A stretch of 64,000 bases of DNA from Mytilus galloprovincialis (taxonomy: Eukaryota; Mollusca; Bivalvia; Mytilida; Mytilidae), in assembly GCF_965363235.1 (NCBI RefSeq), contig NC_134850.1:36576602-36640601 (forward strand), given 5' to 3'. Made by a program: the position numbers and the translations under genes. Below the pieces are notes generated by a model that ran no database searches, had not been told where the DNA came from, and saw nothing but the letters and a program-made list of their open reading frames with translations. Shown here one piece after another: positions 12,808 to 24,099 of the stretch. Within the stretch, counting starts at the first letter, position 1, and each line of letters starts with the position of its first letter.

Positions 12808-13110
12808 ATGTATGTGCCTGTCCCAAGTCAGGAGCCTGTAATTCAGTCGTTGTCGTTTGTTTATGTGTTACATATTTGTTTTTCGTTCATTTTTTTTTAC
12901 ATAAATAAGGCCGTTAGTATTCTCGTTTGAATTGTTTTACTTTGTCTTTTCGGCTTTTATAGCTGACTACGTGGTATGGGCTTTGCTCATTGTTGAAGGC
13001 CGTACGGTGACCTATAGTTGTTTATGTTTGTGTCATTTTGGTCTTTTGTGGATAGTTGTCTTATTGGCAATCATACCACATCTTCTTTTTTATATATTAG
13101 TATTTCTTCC
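12808..13110 (-). repeat. R1 copy inserted in the tandem-repeat element
   Basis: The reverse complement carries the R1 landmarks 'gaagatgtggtatgattgcc', 'aactataggtcaccgtacgg' and 'gcaaagcccatacc'. It separates tandem unit 4 from the partial unit at 13122, so it probably arrived later than the tandem block. Confidence 0.75.
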
Positions 13111-13334
13111 AGTCTATATTACAGACAGTCTGCAGTTAAGGTTTTTAAAACATTCTGTATTTTTACCAAACGTGGACAGAAGCTTCTTAGAATCATAAGA
13201 TAGTATTAAGAGGAATATTTTTTATTGATTTTATTCCTCTTTTGTTGAGCCTGCGATTAACAGCATAAGTAGGCTAGACACTGGGTTCCGCGAAACCCTT
13301 AATAATGTTTCTCTATATACTCTTTAAATTATGG

Positions 13335-14110
13335 TGTGAGCCATTTTTCTCTATTTGTCATACTTTTTGCCAGTTAACTTATTCTCTTTATATTTGAACA
13401 CCTCATTATTCTATTTTATTCATTTTTGTTCCATTGTCTCTAATATTCAATCCCCGCTATTCTCTATTCCTTAAACGCCATCCACACCTTCTAGTTTAAG
13501 TGACCATATAGACTTCACAAATGAGCAATATTCATACTGAATAGACTCCGAATGGCAAAAAAATTGAAAGCTACTCGCGGTTTTAAATGTGAACTTGCAG
13601 AACGTTTTGCGACAATACCGGCAAGGAACCGGCAGCCCTGTGTTTGTTTTTGAGGGGAAATAAATTAGCGGAACCGGACCATTTATACCCATTTTACAAT
13701 AGCCACAATAGTAATAGAGGATAGTCACTGTTATGTCTTATCATCTTAGATCATCTCCAAACTTAAGACTAAAGATCACGCACCCTTATTGTTTAGATTG
13801 AAAAAGACTTTTGCATATGATCCGTCGACATAATCTCCGATTAAAAAAATTTTGATCTGACAATCTCTGACCCGTGAATCTATACTCTAAGTTTAACGTG
13901 CTAGTTTTCTTGTCAGTTTAAAAAAGTAATTACCTCCCTTGTTAGTGTCATGTTGTAATCAATCTATTTTTTTGTTCCATCTTTATGTAATATTATATTG
14001 TACAATTTAAATTTGTGATCTGTTTAATATCTAAATGTAACAAATTAATCTTTATCAAAGATATAAACAATTTAATTTGAAAGTCTTAGATTACTTTATC
14101 ACCGTAGTTC
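13335..14110 (-). repeat. Right arm of the diverged inverted repeat
   Basis: Reverse-complement partner of 540-1265. Both arms run outward into the same minisatellite family. Some 220 bp separate this arm from the array at 14335, compared with about 425 bp on the left. Confidence 0.8.
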
Positions 14111-14334
14111 AAAACAAATGTTGAATCTTAAAATCAAGCGTTGAATGATACAATTACAAGAATGTCAAAATCCAATATTGAGAATCATAACATTTAATTT
14201 CTAATTATTGTGCTGATTATATATGTGATTATACTTAAAAACATTGCCTTGTGATATTTTTGTGTAATATGTAATATATCTGTTGAATATATATGTTGAA
14301 GAATTGAATAAAGATAAAAAAAAAGAATGGTAAT

Positions 14335-17300
14335 TTTTGAAAACAAATTGTGAATGTTGGAATGTTGAATAAATCGAATGATGAAAACGAATGTTGAATG
14401 TTGAAAACGAACGTTGAATATTGAAAACGAATGTTGAAAAATGAATGTTGAAAGTTGTAAATCGAATGTTGAAAACGAATGTTGAATGTTGAAAACGAAT
14501 GTTGAATGTTGAAAATGAATGTTGAAAGTTGAAAATCGAATGTTGAAAACGAATGTTGAATGTTGAAAACTAATGTTTAATGTTGAAAACGAATGTTGAA
14601 AGTTGCAAATCGAATGTTGAAATCGAATGTTGAATGTTGAAAACGAATGTTGAATATTGAATGTTGAAAACGAATGTTGAATGTTGAAATCGAATGTTGA
14701 AAGTTGAAAATCGAATGTTGAAAGTTGAAAATCGAATGTTGAAAACGAATGTTGAATGTTGAAAACGAATGATGAATGTTGAAATCGAATGTTGAAAGTT
14801 AAAAATCGAATGTTGAAAACGAATGTTGAATGTTGAAAACGAATGTTGAATATTGAAAACGAATGTTGAATGTTGAAATCGAATGTTGAAAGTTGAAAAT
14901 CGAATGTTGAAAACGAATGTTGAATGTTGAAAACGAATGTTGAATATTGAAAACGACTGTTGAATGTTGAAAACGAATGTTGAAAGTTGAAAATCGAATG
15001 TTGAAAACGAATGTTGAATGTTGAAATCGAATGTTAAAAGTTGAAAATCGAATGTTGAAAACGAATGTTGAATGTTGAAAACGAATGTTGAATATTGAAA
15101 ACGAATGTTGAATGTTGAAAACGAATGTTGAATATTGAAAACGAATGTTGAATGTTGAAAACGAATGTTGAAAGTTGAAAATCGAATGTTGAAAACGAAT
15201 GTTGAATGTTGAATACGAATGTTGACTGTTGAAAACGAATGTTGAATGTTGAAAACGAATGTTGAAAGTTGAAAATCGAATGTTGAAAACGAATGTTGAA
15301 TGTTGAAAATCGAATGTTGAAAACGAATGTTGAATGTTGAAAACGAATGTTGAATGTTGAAAACGAATGTTGAATGTTGAATGTTAAAATCGAATGTTGA
15401 ATGTTGAAAATCGAATGTTGAAAACAAATGTTGAATGTTGAAAACGAATGTTGAATATTGAAAACGAATGTTGAATGTTGAAAACGAATGTTGAAAGTTG
15501 AAAATCGAATGTTGAAAACGAATGTTGAATGTTGAAAACGAATGTTGAATGTTGAAAACGAATGTTGAAAGTTGAAAATCGAATGTTGAAAACGAATGTT
15601 GAATGTTGAAATCGAATGTTGAAAGTTGAAAATCAAATGTTGAAAACGAATGTTGAAAGTTGAAAATCGAATGTTGAAAGTTGAAAATCGAATGTTGAAA
15701 ACGAATGTTGAATGTTGAAAACGAATGTTGAAAGTTGAAAATCGAATGTTGAAGACGTATGTTGAATGTTGAAAACGAATGTTGAATGTTGAAAACGAAT
15801 GTTGAATGTTGAAATCGAATGTTGAAAGTTGAAAATGAATGTTGAAAGTTGAAAATCGAATGTTGAAAACGAATGTTGAATGTTGAAAACGAATGTTGAA
15901 TGTTGAAATCGAATGTTGAAAGTTGAAAATCGAATGTTGAAAACGAATGTTGAATGTTGAAAACGAATGTTGAATATTGAAAATGAATGTTGAATATTGA
16001 AAACGAATGTTGAAAGTTGAAAATCCTATGTTGAAAACGAATGTTGAATGTTGAAAACGAATGTTGAAAGTGGAATATCGAATGTTGAAAACGATTATTG
16101 AATGTTGAAAACGAATGTTGAAAGTTGAAAATCGAATGTTGAAATCGAATGTTGAATGTTGAAATCGAATGTTGAATGTTGAAATCGAATGTTGAAGGTT
16201 GAAATCGAATGTTGAATGTTGAAATCGAATGTTGAATGTTGAAATCGAATGTTGAATGTTGAAAATGGATACGAGAAAAAAAAAAAAAAAAAAAAAATTG
16301 AATGTTGAAAATGGATACGAGAAAAAACAAAAAAAATTTGAATGTTGAATATTGCAATCGAATGTTGAATGTTGAAATCGAATGTTGAATGTTGAAAAAA
16401 ATGGACACGAGAAAAAAAAAGAAAAAAAAAATTTGAATGAGAAAAAAAAAAAAAAAAAAAATTTTGAATGTTGAATGTTGAATATTGAAATCGAATGTTG
16501 AATGTTGAAATCGAATGTTGAATGTTGAAATCGAATGTCGAATGTTGAAAATGGATACGAGGAAAAAAAAAAAATTTTGAATGTTGAACGTTGAATGTTG
16601 AAATCGAATGTTGAATGTTGAAATCGAATGTTGAATGTTGAAAATGGATACGAGAAAAAAAAAAAAAAAAAAATTTGAATGTTGAATGTTGAATATTGAA
16701 ATCGAATGTTGAATGTTGAAATCGAATGTTGAATGTTGAAAATTGAATGTTGAATGTTGAATATTGAAATCGAATGTTGAATGTTGAATATTGAAATCGA
16801 ATGTTGAATGTTGAAATCAAATGTTGAATGATGAAAATGGATACGAGAAAAAAAAAATTTTAAATGAGAAAAAAAAAAAAAAAAAATTTGAATGAGAAAA
16901 AAAAAAAAAAAAATTTGAATGTTGAATGTTGAATATTGAAATCGAATGTTGAATGTTGAAATCGAATGTTGAATGTTGAAAATGGATACGAGAAAAAAAA
17001 AAAAAATTTTGAATGTTGAACGTTGAATGTTGAAATCGAATGTTGAATGTTGAAATCGAATGTTGAATGTTGAAAATGGATACGAGAAAAAAAAAAAAAA
17101 AAAAAATTTGAATGTTGAATGTTGAATATTGAAATCGAATGTTGAATGTTGAAATCGAATGTTGAATGTTGAAAATTGAATGTTGAATGTTGAATATTGA
17201 AATCGAATGTTGAATGTTGAAATCAAATGTTGAATGATGAAAATGGATACGAGAAAAAAAAAATTTTAAATGAGAAAAAAAAAAAAAAAAAAAATTTGAA

Positions 17301-17665
17301 TGAGAAAAAAAAAAAAAAAATTTGAATGTTGAATGTTGAATATTGAAATCGAATGTTGAATGTTGAAATCGAATGTTGAATGTTGAAAATGGATACGAGA
17401 AAAAAAAAAAAAAAAAATTTTGAATGTTGAATGTTGAATATTGAAATCGAATGTTGAATGTTGAAATCGAATGTTGATTGTTGAAAATGGATACGAAAAA
17501 GAAAAAAAAAAAAAAAATTTTGAATGTTGAATGTTGAATATTGAAATCGAATGTTGAATGTTGAAATCGAATGTTAAATGTTGAAAATGGATACGAGAAA
17601 AAAAAAAAAAAAAAAAAAAAAGAAAAAAAATTTCAATGTTGAATGTTGAATGTTGAATATTGAAC
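14335..17665 (+). repeat. 3.3-kb minisatellite of GTTGAAT / GTTGAAAACGAAT units
   Basis: The array is built from a 7-mer (GTTGAAT) and a 13-mer (GTTGAAAACGAAT or GTTGAAATCGAAT) in changing order, often as a 20-bp pair. From about 16265 a second module appears repeatedly: 'atggatacgag', an A-run of 8-24 bases, then 'tttgaatgttgaat'. A segment near 16650-16910 is duplicated about 400 bp further on (17080-17320). Very long minus-strand frames (14570-16408 and 15034-17226) exist only because the units lack stops; they are not genes. Confidence 0.95.
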
Positions 17666-17754
17666 CAACTTGACATCCGTCTAAGTTAATCTATTCTTGA
17701 GGTAGAAAATCTATATTACTGATATGCAGGCGCTGTTGCAAATTGAGAAAAGAA

Positions 17755-18375
17755 CTGGGGAATGTGTCAAAGCGACAACAACCTGGCCATAGAGCAGACA
17801 ACAGCGGAAGGCCATCAATGGGTCTTCAATGTAGCGAGAAACTCCCGCACCCGTAGGCGTCCTTCAGCTGGGCCTTAAAAAATATGTATACTAGTACAGT
17901 GATAATGGACGTCATACTAAACTCCGAATTATACACAAGAAACTAAAATTAAAAATCATACAAGACTAACAAAGGCCAGAGGCTCCTGACTTGGGACAGG
18001 CGCAAAATTGCGGCGGGGTTAAACATGTTTATGAGATCTCAACTCTCCCCTATGCCTCTAGCCAATGTAGAAAATTAAGGGCATAACAATACGCACATTA
18101 AAATTCAGTTCAAGAGAAGTCCGAGTTCGATGTCAGAAAATGTAACAAAAGAAAATAAATAAAATGACAATAATACAAAAATAACAACAGACTACTAGCA
18201 GTTAACTGACATGCCAGCTCCAGACCTGAATTAAACTGATTGAAAGATTATGTCTTCATCATATGAATATCAGGCACAATCCCTCCCGTTAGGGGTTTAG
18301 TATCATACTTTAATAAAATATATGAGACGAACATAACCCGTGTCATGCCAACAACTCTTTTTTAAATAAATGTGT
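17755..18375 (+). repeat. Dispersed repeat R2, copy 2
   Basis: Same landmarks as 7362-7790 ('ggccagaggctcctgacttg', 'attgcggcggggttaaac', 'gtccgagttcgatgtcag'), extended to 'aataaatgtgtttatg' as in the copy at 37140-37760. Confidence 0.8.
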
Positions 18376-18835
18376 TTATGTATCTTTCAAACTCAGGAAT
18401 TAACACTGTAATATAGAGACCACAAAGGCTGACTAGGTATAGCAATATGCCTACTGTACCTATGCAGCAGTTAAACGGCATGTATAAATGTCAACTTGCG
18501 ATATGTTAAATCCAAAAAAGTCGACCAGCCAATACTACCACTGACGTTAAGAACAGAGGTGTCCAAAAAACTTTTAAAGAACAAAACGTTTTTTAAAGCC
18601 ATTGGACTTACTAGCTCCTGGGCTGAGACACATCTTTCAGCAATCCGTAATTTCAGGCACCCGACCTAATATTTTGTTAGATACAAACACCACTCCTTTA
18701 TAGGAAATTTTAACACACAAGATAATCATGTATCTCTTACCTTCGTTACTTGCAAGCTGCTTGTACATAGTTTATGTATAAGCATATCTTTAATCACATA
18801 AAAAGGAACCGTATACTCGTATTTAACTTAAAACA

Positions 18836-19475
18836 ACTATGAACAATTTACTACAACTTAATGACGAAAGCCACTAGGCCGATATTGTGATATTAGATTT
18901 CTCTAAAGCTTACGACACGGCCCCGCACAAAGGGCTGTTATCAAACCTCGAAATTTCGGGTAATGGTGGACCAATTCTAGATTTGCTCAACATGTTCCTT
19001 CCGAAACGATCTATGCCAGTCCTGGTAGATGATGAAAATTCTTTGGGTGTAGCATCAGCTCATGGAACAGTACTTGGACTGCTGCTTTTCTTATGTAACA
19101 TTAATGCATATGACGTTATACCTGAACCTGTTTAATCTCAATTCAGATTATTCGCCGACGATTGCCTACTATATAGGAAGGGCCGAACACAGCAAGACCA
19201 TCAACAACTACAAATTGATCTTGTATCATTGGTGGAATGGGTCTCCAAATTAAGTATGAGATTTAATGCTTAGAATATAACGTGATGAGCGTCAGCAAAT
19301 AAATCATCTCATTTCTACAAACTAAACAACACCATCTTGCAACATGTACAACAGAATATGATGTTATGATTTCAGATGATCTAAAATGGGCCATCCACTT
19401 TGATAAAAAGGGAAGAAAGCTAACTCAACTTTATGTTTCTTGTGACGAAACCTCCGTCACCGTCCAAAGAATGGC
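18836..19475 (+). pseudogene. LINE reverse transcriptase fragment A (Jockey/CR1-like)
   Basis: Decayed non-LTR retrotransposon RT. The frame from about 18836 reads DIVILDFSKAYDTAPHKGLL (RT motif A region) after one stop, then GTVLGLLLFLC (motif B, with GVPQ lost). After a frame change, LFADDCLLYR at 19148-19177 holds the catalytic FADD. Downstream are LVEWVSKLSMRFNA, SDDLKWAIHFDK and, in another frame, KANSTL...RNLRHRPKN, all characteristic of Jockey/CR1-type elements. At least two frameshifts and three stops make it dead. It stops abruptly near 19475, where a different LINE begins. The 460 bp upstream, from 18376, hold nothing recognisable. Confidence 0.8.
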
Positions 19476-21105
19476 AGGAAAATTGTCTTATAACAACATA
19501 GATGGTCCCTTTTTTAGTATAATGAAAGATATGTATAAAGAGGTTTTGTACTCGGTAAAGATCTCGGAAGGTATCACTATTTTTTTAATTCCTACATTAT
19601 TTTCTTTATATATTAATGATTTGCCATCTATTTTTGACTCCACATGTAAACCGTCCAAGTTAAATGATAATGACATATCATGTCTGTTATACACTGATGA
19701 TTTAGTCCTTATTTCTGAATCTGCTAATGGCTTGCAATAATGCCTTGACAAGCTTTGTTTATATTGTACTATTTGAGATTTAACAGTTAATCTTGACAAA
19801 ACCAAAATTATGATTTTTAACAAATCAGGTAAAAAACTTACAAAAGACAAATTTGTTTTTAGTGATAATTTTTTGGAACACTGTACAGAATATAAATATT
19901 TGGGTATACTGTTTAAACCATCTGGTAGTTTTATAGAAGCAGTAAGACTTCTTTGTAAAAAGCCTCAAAAGCTATATTTTGTATTAGAAAACTGTTATTT
20001 TCTGAAGATATCAATGTATTACTTCACATAAACTTGTTGATACTTGTGTTAAACCTATACTTCTTTATTGTAGTGAAGTTTGGTCTCTTTATATGATAAA
20101 AGATATTTCAAATCTAGAGTCAAAATATTGGTCATTGGCTACCATCAAAGTTCAGATTAAATTTGCAAAAACTTTACTTGGAGTAAATAAATCAGCTGTC
20201 AGTTTAGCAGTACTAGCTGAACTTGGTATGCATCCAGTTTTTATAGAAGCTTTAAAATTGTCAATTGGCTTCTGGTTGCATGTAATAAAACCTTATAACA
20301 ATTGTTTACTTAAAGATGTATATTGTTCAAACCTGCAATAAACCAATGGATTTGCTAAAAAGATTGAACAGTTACATGCTACATTAAATTTTTCACATGT
20401 TTGGAAAAATCATGATACTATTTCAAAAAGGCGTTTATTATATGCAATTCATACCAAACTTAATGATTGATATCTTTTAAAATTATTGGAAAGAAAATAT
20501 ATATTTTGTGATAATAAATTATCAGTACACGGTAATTAGCTGAGAACATATAGACAGATTAAAGAAAATTATAAATTGGAAACCTATTTATTGTTAAATA
20601 TAGTCAGAAAAGTAATAAGGCATTTTGCTAAAATTCGCATTTATATTTAGTAATAGTGTTCGTAGAATTGAACAAGGGCGTCACACTAAAACCCCTGTAG
20701 AAGAACGAATTTGTCCTTTGTGTCTCATAGAAGTAGAAGATGAATTTCATTTCACTTTAAAATGTACAAAACTAAATATAATTAGAGACCAATGTTTTCC
20801 AAAATTAGAGAAATAGTTCCATCTTTTTTAAATATGACTAATGAAGCAAGATTTAAATTTTTGTATACGTATGGTGAGACTGATATAATTAAAATTCTTG
20901 TTAAATTTATAAGCGACATGTACATTTCTAGAAATGCTTTATTAAGTACTAAATAACTTTGTGGTACCACCTCATTATATAAATAGACAATGTTTATGAA
21001 TTTGGTATGATATTTATGTTTGTATGTTTTGTATTGTCTTGGTATCAATCCTGTAATTTTGGATTTCAAACCAATAAAAATTACTTACTTACTTACTTAC
21101 TTTGA
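19476..21105 (+). pseudogene. LINE reverse transcriptase fragment B with 3' tail
   Basis: A second, different non-LTR RT. It begins inside the palm (FFSIMKDMYKEVLYSVKISE), lacks the GVRQGCVLSP block, then has FSLYINDLP and CLLYTDDLVLISESANGLQ. The catalytic box is at 19690-19701 as YTDD instead of YADD. After stops and frameshifts come LDKTKIMIFNKSGKKL, EYKYLGILFKPSGSF, and a C-terminal region with CPLC...HFTLKC (20720-20770), a CCHC-type motif. The element ends at 'aataaaaattacttacttac' (21078-21105), a microsatellite LINE tail. It is 5'-truncated and non-functional. Confidence 0.8.
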
Positions 21106-21339
21106 TGTGTTTGAGATTTTGCCATTTGATAACAGACTTTCCGCTATGAATTTTCCTCGTATTTCGGTATTTTGTTATTTTCCTTTTTTGCAAGGGCCTC
21201 TCTTCTGTTGCCTTTGGTGCTCAATACTGGCCCTGCAACGTTCCTATTCAGATGGAGAAAAAGGGACGCACACTCTTAAACATTTCGCTTGCTTTACTTA
21301 TTGATTTATTTACTGTTGGAAATTTTAAAGAGAAAGGTT
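21106..21339. other. Probable dispersed repeat fragment, weakly supported
   Basis: The plus strand carries 'cgtatttcggtattttgtta' and neighbouring GC-richer sequence that looks repeat-derived. No second copy was found in the window to confirm it. Confidence 0.3.
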
Positions 21340-21670
21340 TTACTTCAAGTATCATATTAACTTCGCAGTCAAGGTCAGACAGACGTGTATAGCTTATAGT
21401 AATTCCATACCATAAATATTGTTGACCTTTTGAACATTGACTAAATAACAATGAAAATGAGATAAAGTTATTATAAGATAACACACGCCAGACAGACATG
21501 TAGTACGATGTACCATTTCATTTATTCCACATTCTATCTAATAAACACACATAATCGGGAAAACTGGAATTTGACCAATGAACCATAAAAATTAACCTTA
21601 GGTCATATAAACCCTGTTAAACAAACATGCAGACCTTACAATCATTCTATACAGCAATATAGTTTACAAA
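21340..21670 (+). repeat. Diverged fragment of the 150-bp tandem family (R5)
   Basis: 'tcaaggtcagacagac', 'gaccaatgaaccataaaaat' and 'gcagaccttacaatcattc' correspond to about two units of the R5 tandem block seen at 61420-62400. Confidence 0.55.
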
Positions 21671-22239
21671 TCGCTTTACAAGTACTTTGATAAGAAGTAA
21701 TTTAATATTTAGGTAGATCACATCATTCTGAACATTACTTTCTTCCTTATCCTCTTCTGTCCCTGTGGTACATAAGGCCACAACACATTGCCACCATTTA
21801 TCTCAGTCCTTAGCCATGTACTGAGCCTTACACAAGGTGTAACCCATTACTTCCAATTCTGATGGTACAGTTTTTTAAACATTACTGCTGTCAGATTTTC
21901 TCTATATATTGCAATTATCAAATCGATCTATCCCATTTTCTGTTTTAATTCATATGACTATGTTGCTTGGCAAACCAGATCATATGAGTATATCATGACA
22001 ACTTTTTGAATGATGATTGTGGTCAAGTTTGATTTGACAAGAGGAAATTATCTTTGTAAAAGTGAATAGACAAGAATGCCAGAACCAAAGTGATGAGAAT
22101 AGCTAACTTGATACTTGGGTAGGTGATTTGAGTCTAGCTTACCTGTCATACATACCAATACTAACCTGTTATTATTGTTCCCATTTAATTTTGTTGCAAA
22201 AGAATAAAAACTTCAAAAAATTTACACCAACATATACAC

Positions 22240-22245
22240 TTTATT
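22240..22245 (-). terminator. Candidate poly(A) signal of TMEM222
   Basis: AATAAA on the minus strand, about 1.77 kb downstream of the stop codon. It is the clearest hexamer noticed below the last coding exon. A 3'UTR of that length would contain the R3 repeat at 23281-23575. This is inference only; an earlier variant signal is possible. Confidence 0.3.
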
Positions 22246-23280
22246 AAAAAATATCGAAAAACATTAATATATTATAATACATGTAATACAAAATAATATG
22301 AAATGATTGTTAATATGATTATAACAAGATGCATCTTCTACTGAATATGAAAAATGATATCTTTAAAATAATACACAATGTATTAAAATAATAAGATGAG
22401 ATTGTTAGCAAATTTCTTTTTCTGCCACTTTGATTAATATTTAATTTTACTGTTTGTATGATATTTACCAATAATTTCATTTTAACCGTGATAATAACAA
22501 GCTTACTATGGAAAGAAAGTATTTGAAAAACAACTTGTTTTTCCAATATTATGTACAAAATGATGTACAGTACTAGAAAACAAATAATTGTCAATTATAA
22601 TGGTCATGTTGATAATGCATACCACTCAAGTTGTCATTTAATGTAAATAGTCTACAGGTTAATAACATCTTACTGTGGATAAAGGGGCAAAACTCAAATG
22701 TACTCCAAGGTACATGTACAATAAATCAGAAAAATGTGATACATGTTTAATCTTTTATATCAGTAAATTGTAGCTTTTTTCTATATAAAAAAAGTTCATT
22801 AGACTTTAGTAAGCGTTTGCAATTAAAGTATAATTTATAACTGAATAAATACAATAACAAAAATTATAACAAAAAGATGCATGAATATGCAGTTTTTTGG
22901 ATTTCAAATGTCATATTTCAACAGCAAAATTAACAAATGATCAAAAAAAGAGAAAGAACACTTTCTACATAATACACAATATCAACAAATACTAAATACA
23001 ATGTTTTGATTTTACCTTCCAGGAGAAAAGCTGTGTTTGTAAAAAAAAAACTGTCTTTTCGACTGTTATCTCATCTAATACTAGTTTTACATTTGTATTA
23101 TTTCAATAATTATTTAAACAGGTTTTAAGAAAAACACAAAAAAATAAGCTGCTTAAAATATCACTCACCCATATCCTACAGGAATTTAATTAAATATAAA
23201 TTGCAGAATTATAAATCATGGCAAATCAAGGGAGATAATTATTTTGTTCTTGAAAAATAAAAATAAAAATATATTAAACA

Positions 23281-23575
23281 AGAATGTGTCCCCAGTACAC
23301 GGATGCCCCACTCGCACTATCATTTTCTATGTTCATTGGACCGTGAAATTAGGGTAAAAACTCTAACTTGGCATTAAAATTAGAAAGATCATATCATAAG
23401 GAACATGTGTACTAAGTTTCATGTTGATTAGACTTCAACTTCATCAAAAACTACCTTGACCAAAAATTTTCACCTGAAGCGGGACAAATGGACAGACAAA
23501 CGGATGAACAAACAGACGGACGAACAGACCAGAAAACATAATGCCCCTCTTCTATTGTAGGTGGGGCATAAAAAT
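23281..23575 (+). mobile_element. Repeat R3 with terminal GGGGCAT hairpin
   Basis: Starts 'acaagaatgtgtccccagta', contains 'acttcatcaaaaactacctt' and a degenerate acagacgg run, and ends with 'atgcccc...ggggcat', an 8-bp-class stem. The partial copy at 7870-8115 lacks the hairpin. It shares layout with the elements at 24827-25938 and 27175-29692. Confidence 0.65.
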
Positions 23576-23787
23576 TCTTGTGTTTACACAATCAAAAGTT
23601 AAATTCTCACTAGAAGAGGTCTCTACAGTCATTTCCAAGTTGTTTAATTTGCAATTAGATTTTTAAAAATTATTCAGTTTAAAAACAATATCAACACTGA
23701 TTAAATAAAAAATAAATTTGGTTCTAAAAATTCCAAGTGCAATATTGTTCACAGAAAAAAAAACACCATTTAATTGTTATTGTGTTT

Positions 23788-23788
23788 T

Positions 23789-23821
<33 letters not shown>

Positions 23822-23838
23822 TTGTATATATATATAAT
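23788..23838. repeat. (TC)n then (TA)n microsatellite
   Basis: Uninterrupted TC dinucleotides except one TTTC, followed by TA repeats. Confidence 0.95.
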
Positions 23839-24014
23839 GATATCTCCCATGTAATTCATTGTCTACTGTTTCTCTATAAATGATTAAACCATATTTTTTT
23901 AAAATTAAAATTGAAGTCAGACAACATGCATATTACCAGGATATCATTTGAACATAAATAAAATAAATAATTTCTACAAAATATCACAGTCGTTCACGGT
24001 AAGAGATTTGATGT

Positions 24015-24099
24015 TTACAATGATGTTGTCAAGACAACTGCCAATATTATGCCAACAAAGATCAAGAATGGTAACCAGGTCTTCAAAAATCCACATGTA
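24015..24099 (-). CDS. TMEM222: TMEM222 coding exon 6 and stop
   Basis: Encodes the end of Asn163 and then [20 protein letters not shown] and a short VVLTTSL tail before TAA at 24017-24015. Acceptor 'atttttcag'. This is the C-terminal membrane segment of the family. Confidence 0.95.

Larger units (their letters stand above)
11978..13290 (-). mobile_element. Tandem-repeat-bearing element with terminal hairpin
   Basis: Read on the minus strand, a block of about 190-bp tandem units leads into a CG-rich run ('gacgccgccgacgacacc'), then 'ggatcgctatgactcgc', then a GTCGAAGGCTCGAC hairpin end at 11978. That last module is clearly related to the ends of the elements at 27175-29692 and 61284-62541. 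Units start near 12082, 12274, 12464 and 12624 ('ctctgtggttaaag'). A fifth, partial unit at 13122-13215 is separated from the rest by an R1 copy. No proteins are encoded. Confidence 0.6.

Noticed and set aside
12730..13203. Frames of 61-88 codons with hydrophobic residues
   Set aside because: They lie in an R1 repeat copy on its antisense strand; similar frames appear in the R1 copy at 48976-49182.
14570..17226. Open frames of 612 and 730 codons on the minus strand, rich in FNIQHS/FSTFNIRFQ
   Set aside because: They overlap in different frames and only translate the stop-free minisatellite; no start context, domain or codon signal supports a protein.
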